This document shows, piece by piece, positions 31,173 to 40,535 of a stretch of DNA of 64,000 nucleotides (positions are counted from its first letter, which is position 1; each line of letters opens with the position of its first letter). Location: NCBI GenBank assembly GCA_023475025.1, contig JAMCWB010000067.1:62001-126000 (forward strand), given 5' to 3'. The notes under the pieces were generated by a model that worked only from the letters and a program-made list of their open reading frames with translations, was not told where the DNA came from and searched no databases. Both the position numbers and the translations under genes were made by a program. The DNA is from Gammaproteobacteria bacterium (lineage in GTDB: Bacteria; Pseudomonadota; Gammaproteobacteria; Pseudomonadales; Pseudomonadaceae).

Positions 31173-31310
31173 GAAGCTAGAAGCTAGAAGCTAGAAGCTA
31201 GAAGCTAGAAGCTAGAAGCTAGAAGCCAATGATCAGGTGGGCCATGTTCTCACGGTCAAGCCCGCTCTGTGCTGCTTTCAGCTTTTAGCCTCCAGCTTCC
31301 AGCTTCCAGC
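31173..31310. repeat. heptamer-repeat element with inverted arms (element 1)
   Basis: (GAAGCTA)x7 plus GAAGCCA at 31173-31228; TTTCAGC TTTTAGC CTCCAGC TTCCAGC TTCCAGC at 31276-31310. Confidence 0.9.
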
Positions 31311-31311
31311 C

Positions 31312-31337
31312 GCTGCAAGCGCTACAGCGCTTGCAGC
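31312..31337. repeat. perfect 11-bp stem hairpin over the uvrD stop codon
   Basis: GCTGCAAGCGC-TACA-GCGCTTGCAGC; no T tract. Confidence 0.75.
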
Positions 31338-33493
31338 TTGGCATAGGCCACCATCAACCACTTGCTGCCTTCGCCATCAAAATTGACCTGGATTCGCGCC
31401 TGGGCGCCCTGGCCTTCGTAATTCAACACCACCCCTTCACCAAAGAGGCTATGCATGACCCGTTGACCAAGTGCAAAACCGGTACTTTCGCTAGCCTCGG
31501 CCTGGAACATGTTGTTGCGCGGACCGAAGGGGCGGCTGACCTGGTTGCCCAGGCGCACTTCACGGATCAGCTCGCTGGGGATTTCACGCACAAAGCGCGA
31601 GACCTTGTTGAAGGTTTCGCTACCGTACAGGCGACGGGTCTCGGCCCAGGTAATCACCAGTTGCTGCATGGCGCGGGTGATGCCGACATAGGCCAGGCGA
31701 CGCTCCTCTTCCAGCCGACCCGGCTCTTCCAGGCTCATCTTGTGCGGGAACAGGCCCTCTTCGACCCCAGCGAGGAACACCAGCGGAAACTCCAGGCCCT
31801 TGGCGCTGTGCAAGGTCATCAGCTGCACGCTGTCCTCATACTGATCGGCCTGGGTATCGCCGGCTTCCAGCGAGGCGTGGGCGAGGAAGGCAATCAGCAC
31901 ATCGCCCTCGGCCTCCAGCTCGGCCTGGTCGTTTTCAAAGGCACGCGCCGCGGATACCAGCTCTTCGAGGTTTTCCACCCGCGCCTGGCCCTTGTCACCC
32001 TTTTCTTTTTCATGAAAGGCCAGCAAGCCGCTCTGCTCGACCACCTGCTGTACCCGGCTGTGCAGCGGCAAGCCCTCAGTGCGCTCGGCCAGCTCTTCGA
32101 TCAATTGCAGAAAACCCTGTACCGCATTGGCGGCGCGCCCGGGCAGCGCCTTGAGGTCAATCAGGTCGCAGGCCGCCTGCCATACCGAGGTACCCCGTTC
32201 ACGCGCCTGCTGACGCAGGGCTTCGACGGTCTTGTCACCGATGCCGCGGGTTGGCAGGTTAATCACCCGCTCCAGCGCGCCATCATCATCGCGGTTGCCG
32301 ACCAGGCGCATATAGGCCATGGCATTCTTGATTTCCGCACGCTCGAAAAAGCGTTGGCCACCGTAGATACGATAGGGCACGCCGGCGCGCAACAAGGCTT
32401 CTTCAAGTACCCGCGACTGGGCATTGGAGCGGTACAGGATGGCCATTTCACTGCGCGCCATGCCCTCGCCTACCGCCTGCTCGATACGATCAACGATAAA
32501 ACGCGCTTCATCCTGTTCGTTGAAGCCGGCATAGAGGGCAATCGGCTCACCCTCACCGCCATCAGTCCACAATTCTTTACCGAGACGTCCGGCGTTGTTG
32601 TCAATCAGCGCATTGGCCGCCTTGAGGATGGTGGTGGTGGAGCGGTAGTTCTGCTCCAGACGGATCAGTTCGGCATTGGGGTAATCACGCTGGAATTGAT
32701 GAATATTCTCGATCCTGGCACCGCGCCAGCCGTAGATCGACTGATCATCATCACCCACCACCATCAGGCTCGGACTCTTACCGGCAATCAGCCGCAGCCA
32801 GGCATATTGCACCGCGTTGGTGTCCTGGAACTCGTCAACCAGCATATGCCGGAAACGCGCCTGATACTGCTCGCGCAGGGCATGGTTATCGCGCCACAAC
32901 TCCAGCGAACGCAGCAGCAGTTCGGCAAAGTCGACGGACCCGGCGCGCGCGCAGGCCTCTTCGTAGGCCTGGTAGATGCGCACCATGGTGGTCAGGTAGA
33001 GATCGCCCGCCGGCTGGATATGCTGCGGCCGCAGGCCTTCATCTTTCTGGCTGTTGATCCACCACTGGGCCTGACGCGGCGCCCACTGATTCTCATCCAG
33101 CCCCAGCTCACGGATGATGCGCTTGAGCAGCCGGAACTGGTCATCACTGTCGAGAATCTGGAACTGCTCGATCAGCCCGGCTTCCTGCCAGTGGGCACGC
33201 AGCAGGCGGTGGGCCAGGCCATGAAAGGTACCTATCCACATGCCGCGGGGCGAAATACCCAGCAGCTGTTCGATTCGCTGGCGCATTTCGTGCGCGGCCT
33301 TGTTGGTAAAGGTGACCGCCAGAATGCTCCAGGGCGAGGCCTGCTCGACCTCGACCAGCCAGGCAATACGCTGGACCAGTACACGGGTTTTGCCGGAGCC
33401 GGCGCCAGCCAGCACCAGTTGTTGGCCCGGGCTGGCACTGACCGCCTGGCGCTGGGCTTCGTTGAGTGAGTCGAGCAGATGCGAAATATCCAT
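31322..33493 (-). CDS. uvrD: DNA helicase II UvrD
   Basis: LNEAQRQAVSA, LAGAGSGKTRVLVQRIAWL, VDEFQDTNAVQYAWLR, C-terminal Tudor-like tail. Confidence 0.96.
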   Translation of the reverse strand: MDISHLLDSLNEAQRQAVSASPGQQLVLAGAGSGKTRVLVQRIAWLVEVEQASPWSILAVTFTNKAAHEMRQRIEQLLGISPRGMWIGTFHGLAHRLLRAHWQEAGLIEQFQILDSDDQFRLLKRIIRELGLDENQWAPRQAQWWINSQKDEGLRPQHIQPAGDLYLTTMVRIYQAYEEACARAGSVDFAELLLRSLELWRDNHALREQYQARFRHMLVDEFQDTNAVQYAWLRLIAGKSPSLMVVGDDDQSIYGWRGARIENIHQFQRDYPNAELIRLEQNYRSTTTILKAANALIDNNAGRLGKELWTDGGEGEPIALYAGFNEQDEARFIVDRIEQAVGEGMARSEMAILYRSNAQSRVLEEALLRAGVPYRIYGGQRFFERAEIKNAMAYMRLVGNRDDDGALERVINLPTRGIGDKTVEALRQQARERGTSVWQAACDLIDLKALPGRAANAVQGFLQLIEELAERTEGLPLHSRVQQVVEQSGLLAFHEKEKGDKGQARVENLEELVSAARAFENDQAELEAEGDVLIAFLAHASLEAGDTQADQYEDSVQLMTLHSAKGLEFPLVFLAGVEEGLFPHKMSLEEPGRLEEERRLAYVGITRAMQQLVITWAETRRLYGSETFNKVSRFVREIPSELIREVRLGNQVSRPFGPRNNMFQAEASESTGFALGQRVMHSLFGEGVVLNYEGQGAQARIQVNFDGEGSKWLMVAYAKLQAL

Positions 33494-33701
33494 CGACGCA
33501 TTCTAGCAGGCTCACCAGCGGCGCCGGAAGAAAAGCCGCAATTGCCCGCCTAGAGGCATTCCTGGAAAAATTTCATACTCCCGGGGGCTGGGCCGGGGCA
33601 TACGGCTGGTGTAAGGTAAAGGGCTATCAGGGGCAGTAAATCTCGCCTGCTACGTCAAAATTATAACAAAATGCCCTGTGCTCTGAGGTACAGTCAACTC
33701 C

Positions 33702-36539
33702 ATGACCTCTCATGATTCTCGCGCCACCAGCGAGCGTGTACAGACCCGCCAACTGGACCTGCTGTATAGCTATTCACGCCTGCCACAATGGCTGATGCTA
33801 CTCAGTGCCTTCGGCATCGTACTGGTGATGTGGTCGCATGTGGCGCACAACCTGCTACTCGGCTGGCTTGCTGTGGTGGCGGGCCTGGCCCTGTTGCGTG
33901 CCATCCTGGTGCGCCGCTACCGTGCCTGCACAGCTACCGAACGCCAACGCTTGCGCTGGTATGCCCTGTTCTATCTGGGCAATCTGGCATCCGGGCTGTG
34001 CCTTGCTTTCGTGCATATCTATATCGTGCCGCTGGAGCACTTTGAATTACAGGCAGTGGCCTATGCGCTGGCTACCGGCATCGCTCTCTGTGTCAGTATC
34101 ATCTATGCCACCCAGTTCCTCGCCTTCCTCAGTTTTGCCGTACCGGCCTGGCTGCCCGCCACCTTGTACCTGCTGGCTCAGGATGACCCGACCAGTCCTT
34201 ACTGGGGGTTGATCGGTATCACCCTGGCAGGTTGCCTGTTACTCGCTGCGGCCTTTCTCAACCGCACTGCCAGCGCCATTCTTGCCGCCAATGAGCGCAA
34301 CAAGGCACTGGTTCGCAAACTCGATGATGCGCACCAGCAGTCCGAAGAGCTGAACCAGCAATTGACCCAGGAGATCAATCAACGCCGCCAGGCCGAACGT
34401 GAACTGCGCCAAAGCCATGAGGAGCTGGAAGGGCGGGTGGCTGAACGGACCGCTGCGCTGCAGGCTGCCAGCGAACGCCTGAAGGCCAGCGAGGCCAGAC
34501 TCAACCTAGCAATCGAAGCCAGCCAGCTGGGTCTCTGGGACTGGAACCTGGCAACCGATGAAGTTTTTCATTCTGACCTCGAAGCCATTTTCGGCTTGCC
34601 CGATGCAGCAGCTACCCACATGCGCCTGCATCTGCAACCACTGGTACACCCCGATGACCGCGAGCTGGTACGCAGCACCCTGATTGACCATATGAAAGGG
34701 CGTAGCCCGTCCTACCGCATCGAATACCGCATTCGCCATGCCGAGGGTCACTGGGTCTGGGTTGAAGACAGTGGTCGCGCGGTTGAGTGGGATAGTCAGG
34801 GCCGGGTAAGCCGCATGATCGGTACCCGCCGGGATGTCAGTGAACGCCTCGGGCGTGAACAGCAGGCCCAGTTGGCCGCTACCGTTTTCAATGCCACCGC
34901 TGAAGGCATCTTTATTCTCGACCCGGATTTCACCATCCTGACGGTCAACCAGGCCTTTTGCTTTATTACCGGCTATTCGGCTGATGATGTCTGTGGCATG
35001 CCGATGCACCGGCTCAGCGACGACCCCGACCGCAATCGCTTCTACCAGCACTTGCAAAGCACCCTGGATTCCGAGGACCGCTGGCAGGGTGAACTGATGG
35101 AGCAACGCCGCAGTGGTGAACGCTACCCCCAATGGCTACAGTTAACCGTTGTTCGCAACCAAAAAGGACAGATTACCCATTATGTCGGCTTTTTCAGCGA
35201 CCAGACCAGTCATCGCCAAACCGAACAACGCCTGCAGTACCTGGCCAATTTCGACCCCCTGACCCAATTGGCTAATCGCAACCTGTTCACCCAGCAACTG
35301 GAAGAGGCCGTCAGCCGGGCCCGTCAGTTCCAGCAGGACGTCGCCTTGCTGCACCTGGATCTGGACCGTTTCAAACATATCAATGAGACCCTCGGCCATC
35401 ATGTGGCGGATAACTTGCTGCGTCAGGTTGCCCAGCGTCTGCTCGATACCGCCGGCGACAGTGCTGCTGTTGCCCGCCTGTCAGCCGACGAGTTCGTACT
35501 CATTGTTGAGGGCCACCTGACGCGCCCTGAGCTGGGTAAACTGGCCGAACTCTTGCTGCAGGCACTACGCCGCCCGCTGCAACTGGATGGCCATGAACTG
35601 GTCATAACCGCCTCCGTCGGTATCAGCCTGTTCCCTCACACGGCCCGCGACGGGCTGTTATTGATTACCCAGGCCAATCAGGCCATGCAACATGCCAAGC
35701 ATCTGGGCGGTAATGGCTACCAGTTTTACTCCGATCGCTTACAGGCTCACGGTATCGAACGCCTGCAACTGGAAAATCAGTTGCGCAAGGCCCTGGATGA
35801 CAACCAGCTGGTGGTTTACTACCAGCCCAAACAGGACCTGCCGGACGGCGAGCTGCGCGCAGCTGAGGCCCTGGTTCGCTGGCAACATCCCGAACGCGGG
35901 CTGCTGGCTCCGGGCGCCTTCATTGAACTGGCCGAAGAAACCGGCATGATCATTCGCCTTGGTCACCAGGTCCTGCAAGCGGCCTGCGAACAGGCCAGTA
36001 GCTGGTATCAGTCCGGCCAGCCGGTGCAAGTAGCGGTCAATCTGTCAGTGCAGCAATTACGCCAGCGCGGCTTTGCCGAACAGGTTGCCGATATACTCAG
36101 GACCACGGGCCTGCCGGCCAGCTATCTGCAGCTGGAGCTGACCGAAAGCATGCTGCTGGAACAACTCGAGGTGGTCGAGCAAAACATTGCCGCGCTGCGC
36201 CAGCAGGGCATTACTCTGGCTATTGACGACTTTGGTACCGGTTACTCATCGCTTGCGTACCTCAAGCGCTTTCCGATTTCGACCCTGAAGATTGACCGCG
36301 CCTTTATTGCCGGCCTGCAGCAGGCCGCCGAAGACGCCGCCATTGTGCGCGCCATCATTGTCATGGGCCATAGCCTGGGCCTGCAGGTGGTTGCCGAAGG
36401 GGTAGAGAACGAGCGGCAACGCCAGTTACTGGCGGAGTATCAGTGTGACCAGTTACAGGGTTACCTGATCGGGCGGCCCATGCCCGCAGAGGAACTAACA
36501 CCCATGCTGAGCCGCCACGCAAACGCAAATAACGGCTAG
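33702..36539 (+). CDS. membrane-associated PAS-GGDEF-EAL protein with degenerate GGDEF
   Basis: N-terminal TM segments, PAS/PAC repeats, LSADEF at GGDEF position, EALVRWQHPERG EAL motif. Confidence 0.92.
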   Translation: MTSHDSRATSERVQTRQLDLLYSYSRLPQWLMLLSAFGIVLVMWSHVAHNLLLGWLAVVAGLALLRAILVRRYRACTATERQRLRWYALFYLGNLASGLCLAFVHIYIVPLEHFELQAVAYALATGIALCVSIIYATQFLAFLSFAVPAWLPATLYLLAQDDPTSPYWGLIGITLAGCLLLAAAFLNRTASAILAANERNKALVRKLDDAHQQSEELNQQLTQEINQRRQAERELRQSHEELEGRVAERTAALQAASERLKASEARLNLAIEASQLGLWDWNLATDEVFHSDLEAIFGLPDAAATHMRLHLQPLVHPDDRELVRSTLIDHMKGRSPSYRIEYRIRHAEGHWVWVEDSGRAVEWDSQGRVSRMIGTRRDVSERLGREQQAQLAATVFNATAEGIFILDPDFTILTVNQAFCFITGYSADDVCGMPMHRLSDDPDRNRFYQHLQSTLDSEDRWQGELMEQRRSGERYPQWLQLTVVRNQKGQITHYVGFFSDQTSHRQTEQRLQYLANFDPLTQLANRNLFTQQLEEAVSRARQFQQDVALLHLDLDRFKHINETLGHHVADNLLRQVAQRLLDTAGDSAAVARLSADEFVLIVEGHLTRPELGKLAELLLQALRRPLQLDGHELVITASVGISLFPHTARDGLLLITQANQAMQHAKHLGGNGYQFYSDRLQAHGIERLQLENQLRKALDDNQLVVYYQPKQDLPDGELRAAEALVRWQHPERGLLAPGAFIELAEETGMIIRLGHQVLQAACEQASSWYQSGQPVQVAVNLSVQQLRQRGFAEQVADILRTTGLPASYLQLELTESMLLEQLEVVEQNIAALRQQGITLAIDDFGTGYSSLAYLKRFPISTLKIDRAFIAGLQQAAEDAAIVRAIIVMGHSLGLQVVAEGVENERQRQLLAEYQCDQLQGYLIGRPMPAEELTPMLSRHANANNG

Positions 36540-38012
36540 TCAGAGGCTTGGGTCAAACCACTGGTGGCCCAGGCGCTCAACCAGACTGTTGGCCGCTTCC
36601 GGCCCCCAGCTACCCGAGGCGTAGGGTTTCGGTGAGCGATAACAGTCCTGCCAACCGGTCAGGATGGGGTCGACCCAGCGCCAGGCCGCCTCGATCTCGT
36701 CACGCCGCATAAAGAGGGTGGCATCGCCCTGAATCACATCCAGCAACAGCCGCTCATAGGCGTCCCAGCGCCGCTTCTTGAAGGCCTCGGCAAAATTCAG
36801 ATCCAGATCCACCGGCTGCAGGGTCATGCCACGCCCGGGGCTTTTCGCCATCAGCGACAAACGGATGCTTTCATCCGGCTGCAGACGTATCACCAGGCGG
36901 TTTTCAGTCGGCGTTTCCTGGTTCTGGGCAAACAGGCGGTGCGGCACTGACTTGAACTGGATGATGATTTCCGACTTGCGCTGGGCCAGGCGTTTGCCCG
37001 TACGCAGATAGAAGGGCACGCCGGCCCAACGCCAATTATCGATTTCTGCCTTGAGAGCAACAAAGGTTTCAGTATTGCTGTCGTGGTCGACGCTTTTCTC
37101 GAAGTAATACGCCGGCAAGGTTTCACCCGCGCGTTTGCCGGCAGCGTACTGACCACGCACAGTCAGGTCCTGCACATCCATTCCGGTGATTGGCCGTAGC
37201 GCTTCGAGGATCTTCAGCTTCTCGTTGCGCACCGCTTCCGGCTCGAAGTGGACCGGGGCTTCCATGGCTACCAGGCAGAGCAGCTGCAGCAAGTGATTCT
37301 GCACCATGTCACGCATGGCGCCAGCCTGGTCGTAGTAGTCACCGCGATTTTCTACGCCGACGGTTTCCAGCACGCTGATCTGCACATGCTCGATGTGGGC
37401 ATTACGCCACAGGGGCTCGAACAGTGCATTGCCAAAGCGCAGAGCCAACAGGTTCTGCACGGCTTCCTTGCCCAGGTAATGATCGATACGAAAAACCCGC
37501 GATTCGCTGAACACCTCACCGATTTCATCATTGATCCGCCGCGCTGTCGGCAAGCTTTCGCCCAGGGGTTTTTCCAGCACGATACGCGCCTGCTCATCAA
37601 CCAGCCCGGCCGAGGCCAGATGCCGGGCAGTGGCGGCAAACAGATTAGGCAAGGTAGCCAGGTAGAACACCCGCACCCGACCCGGATGATCGCCCAGCTG
37701 CCGCGCCAGGCGGGGAAATTCGACCCGCTGACTGGCATCCAGGCTGAGATAGTCCAGCCGCTGGACAAAAGAAGACCAGACCGCCTGGGTAAAGTCGCCG
37801 GGAGCCAGATGCTGGCTGATCTGGCGTTGTACCCACTGGCAATAGCCCTGACGGTCTTCCTTGCGGCGGGCCAGCGCCAGGATTCGGGTATCGGCGTGCA
37901 GGTGACCTTCACGGTGCAGGTAGTAAAGGGCGGGTAGAAGCTTGCGCAGCGCCAGATCCCCGGTGCCGCCAAAAACCACGATATCGCAGGCGATACCCGC
38001 TTGCACTGCCAT
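36540..38012 (-). CDS. zwf: glucose-6-phosphate 1-dehydrogenase
   Basis: FGGTGDLALRKLLPALY; RIDHYLGKEAVQNLLALRFGN. Confidence 0.96.
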   Translation of the reverse strand: MAVQAGIACDIVVFGGTGDLALRKLLPALYYLHREGHLHADTRILALARRKEDRQGYCQWVQRQISQHLAPGDFTQAVWSSFVQRLDYLSLDASQRVEFPRLARQLGDHPGRVRVFYLATLPNLFAATARHLASAGLVDEQARIVLEKPLGESLPTARRINDEIGEVFSESRVFRIDHYLGKEAVQNLLALRFGNALFEPLWRNAHIEHVQISVLETVGVENRGDYYDQAGAMRDMVQNHLLQLLCLVAMEAPVHFEPEAVRNEKLKILEALRPITGMDVQDLTVRGQYAAGKRAGETLPAYYFEKSVDHDSNTETFVALKAEIDNWRWAGVPFYLRTGKRLAQRKSEIIIQFKSVPHRLFAQNQETPTENRLVIRLQPDESIRLSLMAKSPGRGMTLQPVDLDLNFAEAFKKRRWDAYERLLLDVIQGDATLFMRRDEIEAAWRWVDPILTGWQDCYRSPKPYASGSWGPEAANSLVERLGHQWFDPSL

Positions 38013-38049
38013 CTGCTACCCCCTTGTATAACAGGCATTGTCGAGTGTT

Positions 38050-38066
38050 TTGTAGTATAACTACAA
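38050..38066. promoter_or_regulatory. putative HexR operator
   Basis: Perfect palindrome TTGTAGT-ATA-ACTACAA between divergent zwf and hexR. Confidence 0.75.
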
Positions 38067-38109
38067 GAAATCCCGAGCCACGTGCCTAGCAGACTACCAC
38101 GAAGCCACT

Positions 38110-38985
38110 GTGAATCTACTTCAACACATCGCCGCCAGCCGCCCTGTCCTGCGCAAATCCGAGCTCAAGGTAGCCGATCATGTGCTGGCCCAGGCCGCTC
38201 AGGTCATGCATTCCTCCATGGCCGATCTGGCGCAGCAGGTGGGTGTCAGCGAGCCGACTATCGTGCGCTTCTGCCGCGCCATCGGCTGTAGTGGCTTTCA
38301 GGATCTTAAATTGAAGCTGGCCCAGAGCCTGGCTGCCGGCGCCAGTTTCGGTCAGTTTTCGATCAGTGAAGACGATGATGTTGCGCAATTGTCGCAAAAG
38401 GTTTTCGACACCACGCTGGCCACCCTGATGGATGTGCGCGAACGCCTGGATCCGGTGGCGATGGAGCAGGCCATAGCCGCATTGGCCCACGCCCGTCGGG
38501 TCGAGTTCTATGGCTTTGGCGCCTCGGGCGCGGTCGCCAGCGATGCCCAGCACAAGTTCTTCCGCTTGCAGGTGTCGACCGCCGCCTATTCCGACCCCCA
38601 TATGCAGGCGATGTCAGCGGTGACCCTGGGGCCAGATGATGTCGCAGTGGCTATCTCGCAAACCGGGCGCACCAAGGACTTGCTGCATTCGGCGGGCCTG
38701 GTCGGTGAAACCGGTGCTACGCTGATCAGCCTCTGCCCCAGCCAGACCCCCCTGGCCGACCTGGCCGGCATCCATATCCCGATTGATGTGCCGGAAGATA
38801 CCGATATCTACACTCCGCTATCGTCACGCATTGCCCATCTGGTAGTGATTGATGTACTGGCCATGGGTACCGCCATGCGTCGCGGCCCGGAATTGGTCAA
38901 TCACCTGAAAAACGTCAAACGCAGCTTGCGCAGCCTGCGGCTGTCGACCAAGGCCGCTGCCCGCAGCACTGACGTCGGTGACTGA
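38110..38985 (+). CDS. hexR: RpiR-family transcriptional regulator HexR
   Basis: N-terminal HTH SMADLAQQVGVSEPTIVRFCRAIGCSGFQDLKLKLAQSL, SIS domain; divergent from zwf. Confidence 0.94.
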   Translation: MNLLQHIAASRPVLRKSELKVADHVLAQAAQVMHSSMADLAQQVGVSEPTIVRFCRAIGCSGFQDLKLKLAQSLAAGASFGQFSISEDDDVAQLSQKVFDTTLATLMDVRERLDPVAMEQAIAALAHARRVEFYGFGASGAVASDAQHKFFRLQVSTAAYSDPHMQAMSAVTLGPDDVAVAISQTGRTKDLLHSAGLVGETGATLISLCPSQTPLADLAGIHIPIDVPEDTDIYTPLSSRIAHLVVIDVLAMGTAMRRGPELVNHLKNVKRSLRSLRLSTKAAARSTDVGD

Positions 38986-39111
38986 GCTCGATCTGTTGTC
39001 GACAAGCCTGCCATGACACCCTGTTGCTTCGGTCAATTCGTCAGATAATGCCAGTTTAGGCTACAGTGCAAGAACACCAGCCATATACGCTTTCCGGTAT
39101 TGAGGCGATTT

Positions 39112-40146
39112 ATGCAAGACCCTGTGCTCGACAAACTGGCAACCACCATCACAGAAAGCCAGGACCTGGAAAGCCTGACGCGACCCCTGCTGGCCCTATT
39201 GCAGGAGCTCAGTGGTCTGGAGTCTACCTACCTGACCACCATTGATCCCGAACAGACAGAGCAGCACATCCTGTTCGCCCACAATGTCAGCAAGATGCAG
39301 ATTCCGGAAGGCCTGAGCGTGCCCTGGAGCGATACCCTGTGCAAACGTTCGCTGGATGAAGGGATACCCTACACCGACCAGGCGGACAAACGCTGGGAAA
39401 CCGTGATAGCAGCCCGCGCGCTGAACATTGTCACCTACCTGAGCGAGCCCCTGTGTGGCGATGATGGCAGACTCCATGGCACCTTGTGCGGAGCCAGCAG
39501 CTCGCGCCAGCCTATCACCGACCGGACCCGACAACTGCTGGCCATGTTTGCCCGCTTGCTGACCTTGCATATCGAGCGTGAGCAGCTGATCCAGCAATTG
39601 CAGGATGACAACCTGCGCTTCAACCAGGCCGCCCTGCTTGATCCACTGACTAACATCCCCAACCGGCGCGCTATGGAACAGGAGCTGGCGCGCACCCTGG
39701 CCAATGCAGAGCGTAACCATCTTCAGGTACATCTGGCCTTTATTGACCTGGATGGCTTCAAGGCGATCAACGATACCTATGGCCATGATGCCGGGGATCG
39801 CTTTCTGCTCTCCTTCACCTCCGCCCTGAATCAAGGCCTGCGTGAAGGTGACTTTATCGCGCGGGTAGGTGGTGATGAGTTCATTTTCTTTTGCAGCAGT
39901 GCGCTGGCGAACAGCAGCAGCCAACGCCAGGCCATCATTCGCCGCCTGCGCAGACTGACCCAGGGCCAGTTTTCCATTGGCGAGCAATCGCTGGCGTACG
40001 CCGGGCCCAGTATTGGCCTGATCAGTGCGCATCCCCATGAAACATGGCAGGACCTGCTCAAACGAGCCGATGCCGCCATGTATCAGGAAAAGCAGGCACG
40101 CAAGGCCACGAAAAAACAACCCCAGGACACCCAGCCCCCGGCATGA
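39112..40146 (+). CDS. GAF-GGDEF diguanylate cyclase
   Basis: GAF-like N-terminus; DPLTNIPNRRAMEQEL and RVGGDEFIFF. Confidence 0.92.
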   Translation: MQDPVLDKLATTITESQDLESLTRPLLALLQELSGLESTYLTTIDPEQTEQHILFAHNVSKMQIPEGLSVPWSDTLCKRSLDEGIPYTDQADKRWETVIAARALNIVTYLSEPLCGDDGRLHGTLCGASSSRQPITDRTRQLLAMFARLLTLHIEREQLIQQLQDDNLRFNQAALLDPLTNIPNRRAMEQELARTLANAERNHLQVHLAFIDLDGFKAINDTYGHDAGDRFLLSFTSALNQGLREGDFIARVGGDEFIFFCSSALANSSSQRQAIIRRLRRLTQGQFSIGEQSLAYAGPSIGLISAHPHETWQDLLKRADAAMYQEKQARKATKKQPQDTQPPA

Positions 40147-40466
40147 AATTCATTTTTGAAGTACGCATCAAGGATGGTTATCAGGCAGAGGACTATGCCG
40201 ATGCCTGGCTGCGCGCCAGCGCCATCATCCAGCAGGCACCCGGTGCGCGTGGTACCGAATTACACCGCAAACTGGACGACCCCAAACACCTGATTGCCAT
40301 TGCCCGCTGGGACAGCAAGGCCTCACGCGATGCCATGGAGTCCACTCCTGACCCCAGGGTGAAGCAGATCATCCAGAGCGCTGCGCCCTTTGTCGAGATT
40401 CGCCTGCTGGGTGAGTTCGATGAGCCGGAATGGGTGGTCTACCCGCCTGAGCATCAGACATCCTGA
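40143..40466 (+). CDS. antibiotic biosynthesis monooxygenase-like small protein
   Basis: ABM-like pattern ARGTELHRKLDDPKHLIAIARWDSKASRDAM; ATGA overlap with upstream gene. Confidence 0.7.
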   Translation: MKFIFEVRIKDGYQAEDYADAWLRASAIIQQAPGARGTELHRKLDDPKHLIAIARWDSKASRDAMESTPDPRVKQIIQSAAPFVEIRLLGEFDEPEWVVYPPEHQTS

Positions 40467-40535
40467 GAATTGTGGTTCTGATCGGCATCTGAACTGCGCT
40501 AGCATGGGCTGCCAAGCGATTCACAAGGACATTGC

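Noticed and set aside
31173-31228. Possible CRISPR-like repeat array
   Set aside because: Contiguous 7-bp units with no spacers and no cas genes in the window
31331-33469. 712-aa plus-strand ORF
   Set aside because: Fully antisense to uvrD, which has all helicase motifs; shadow ORF from codon bias
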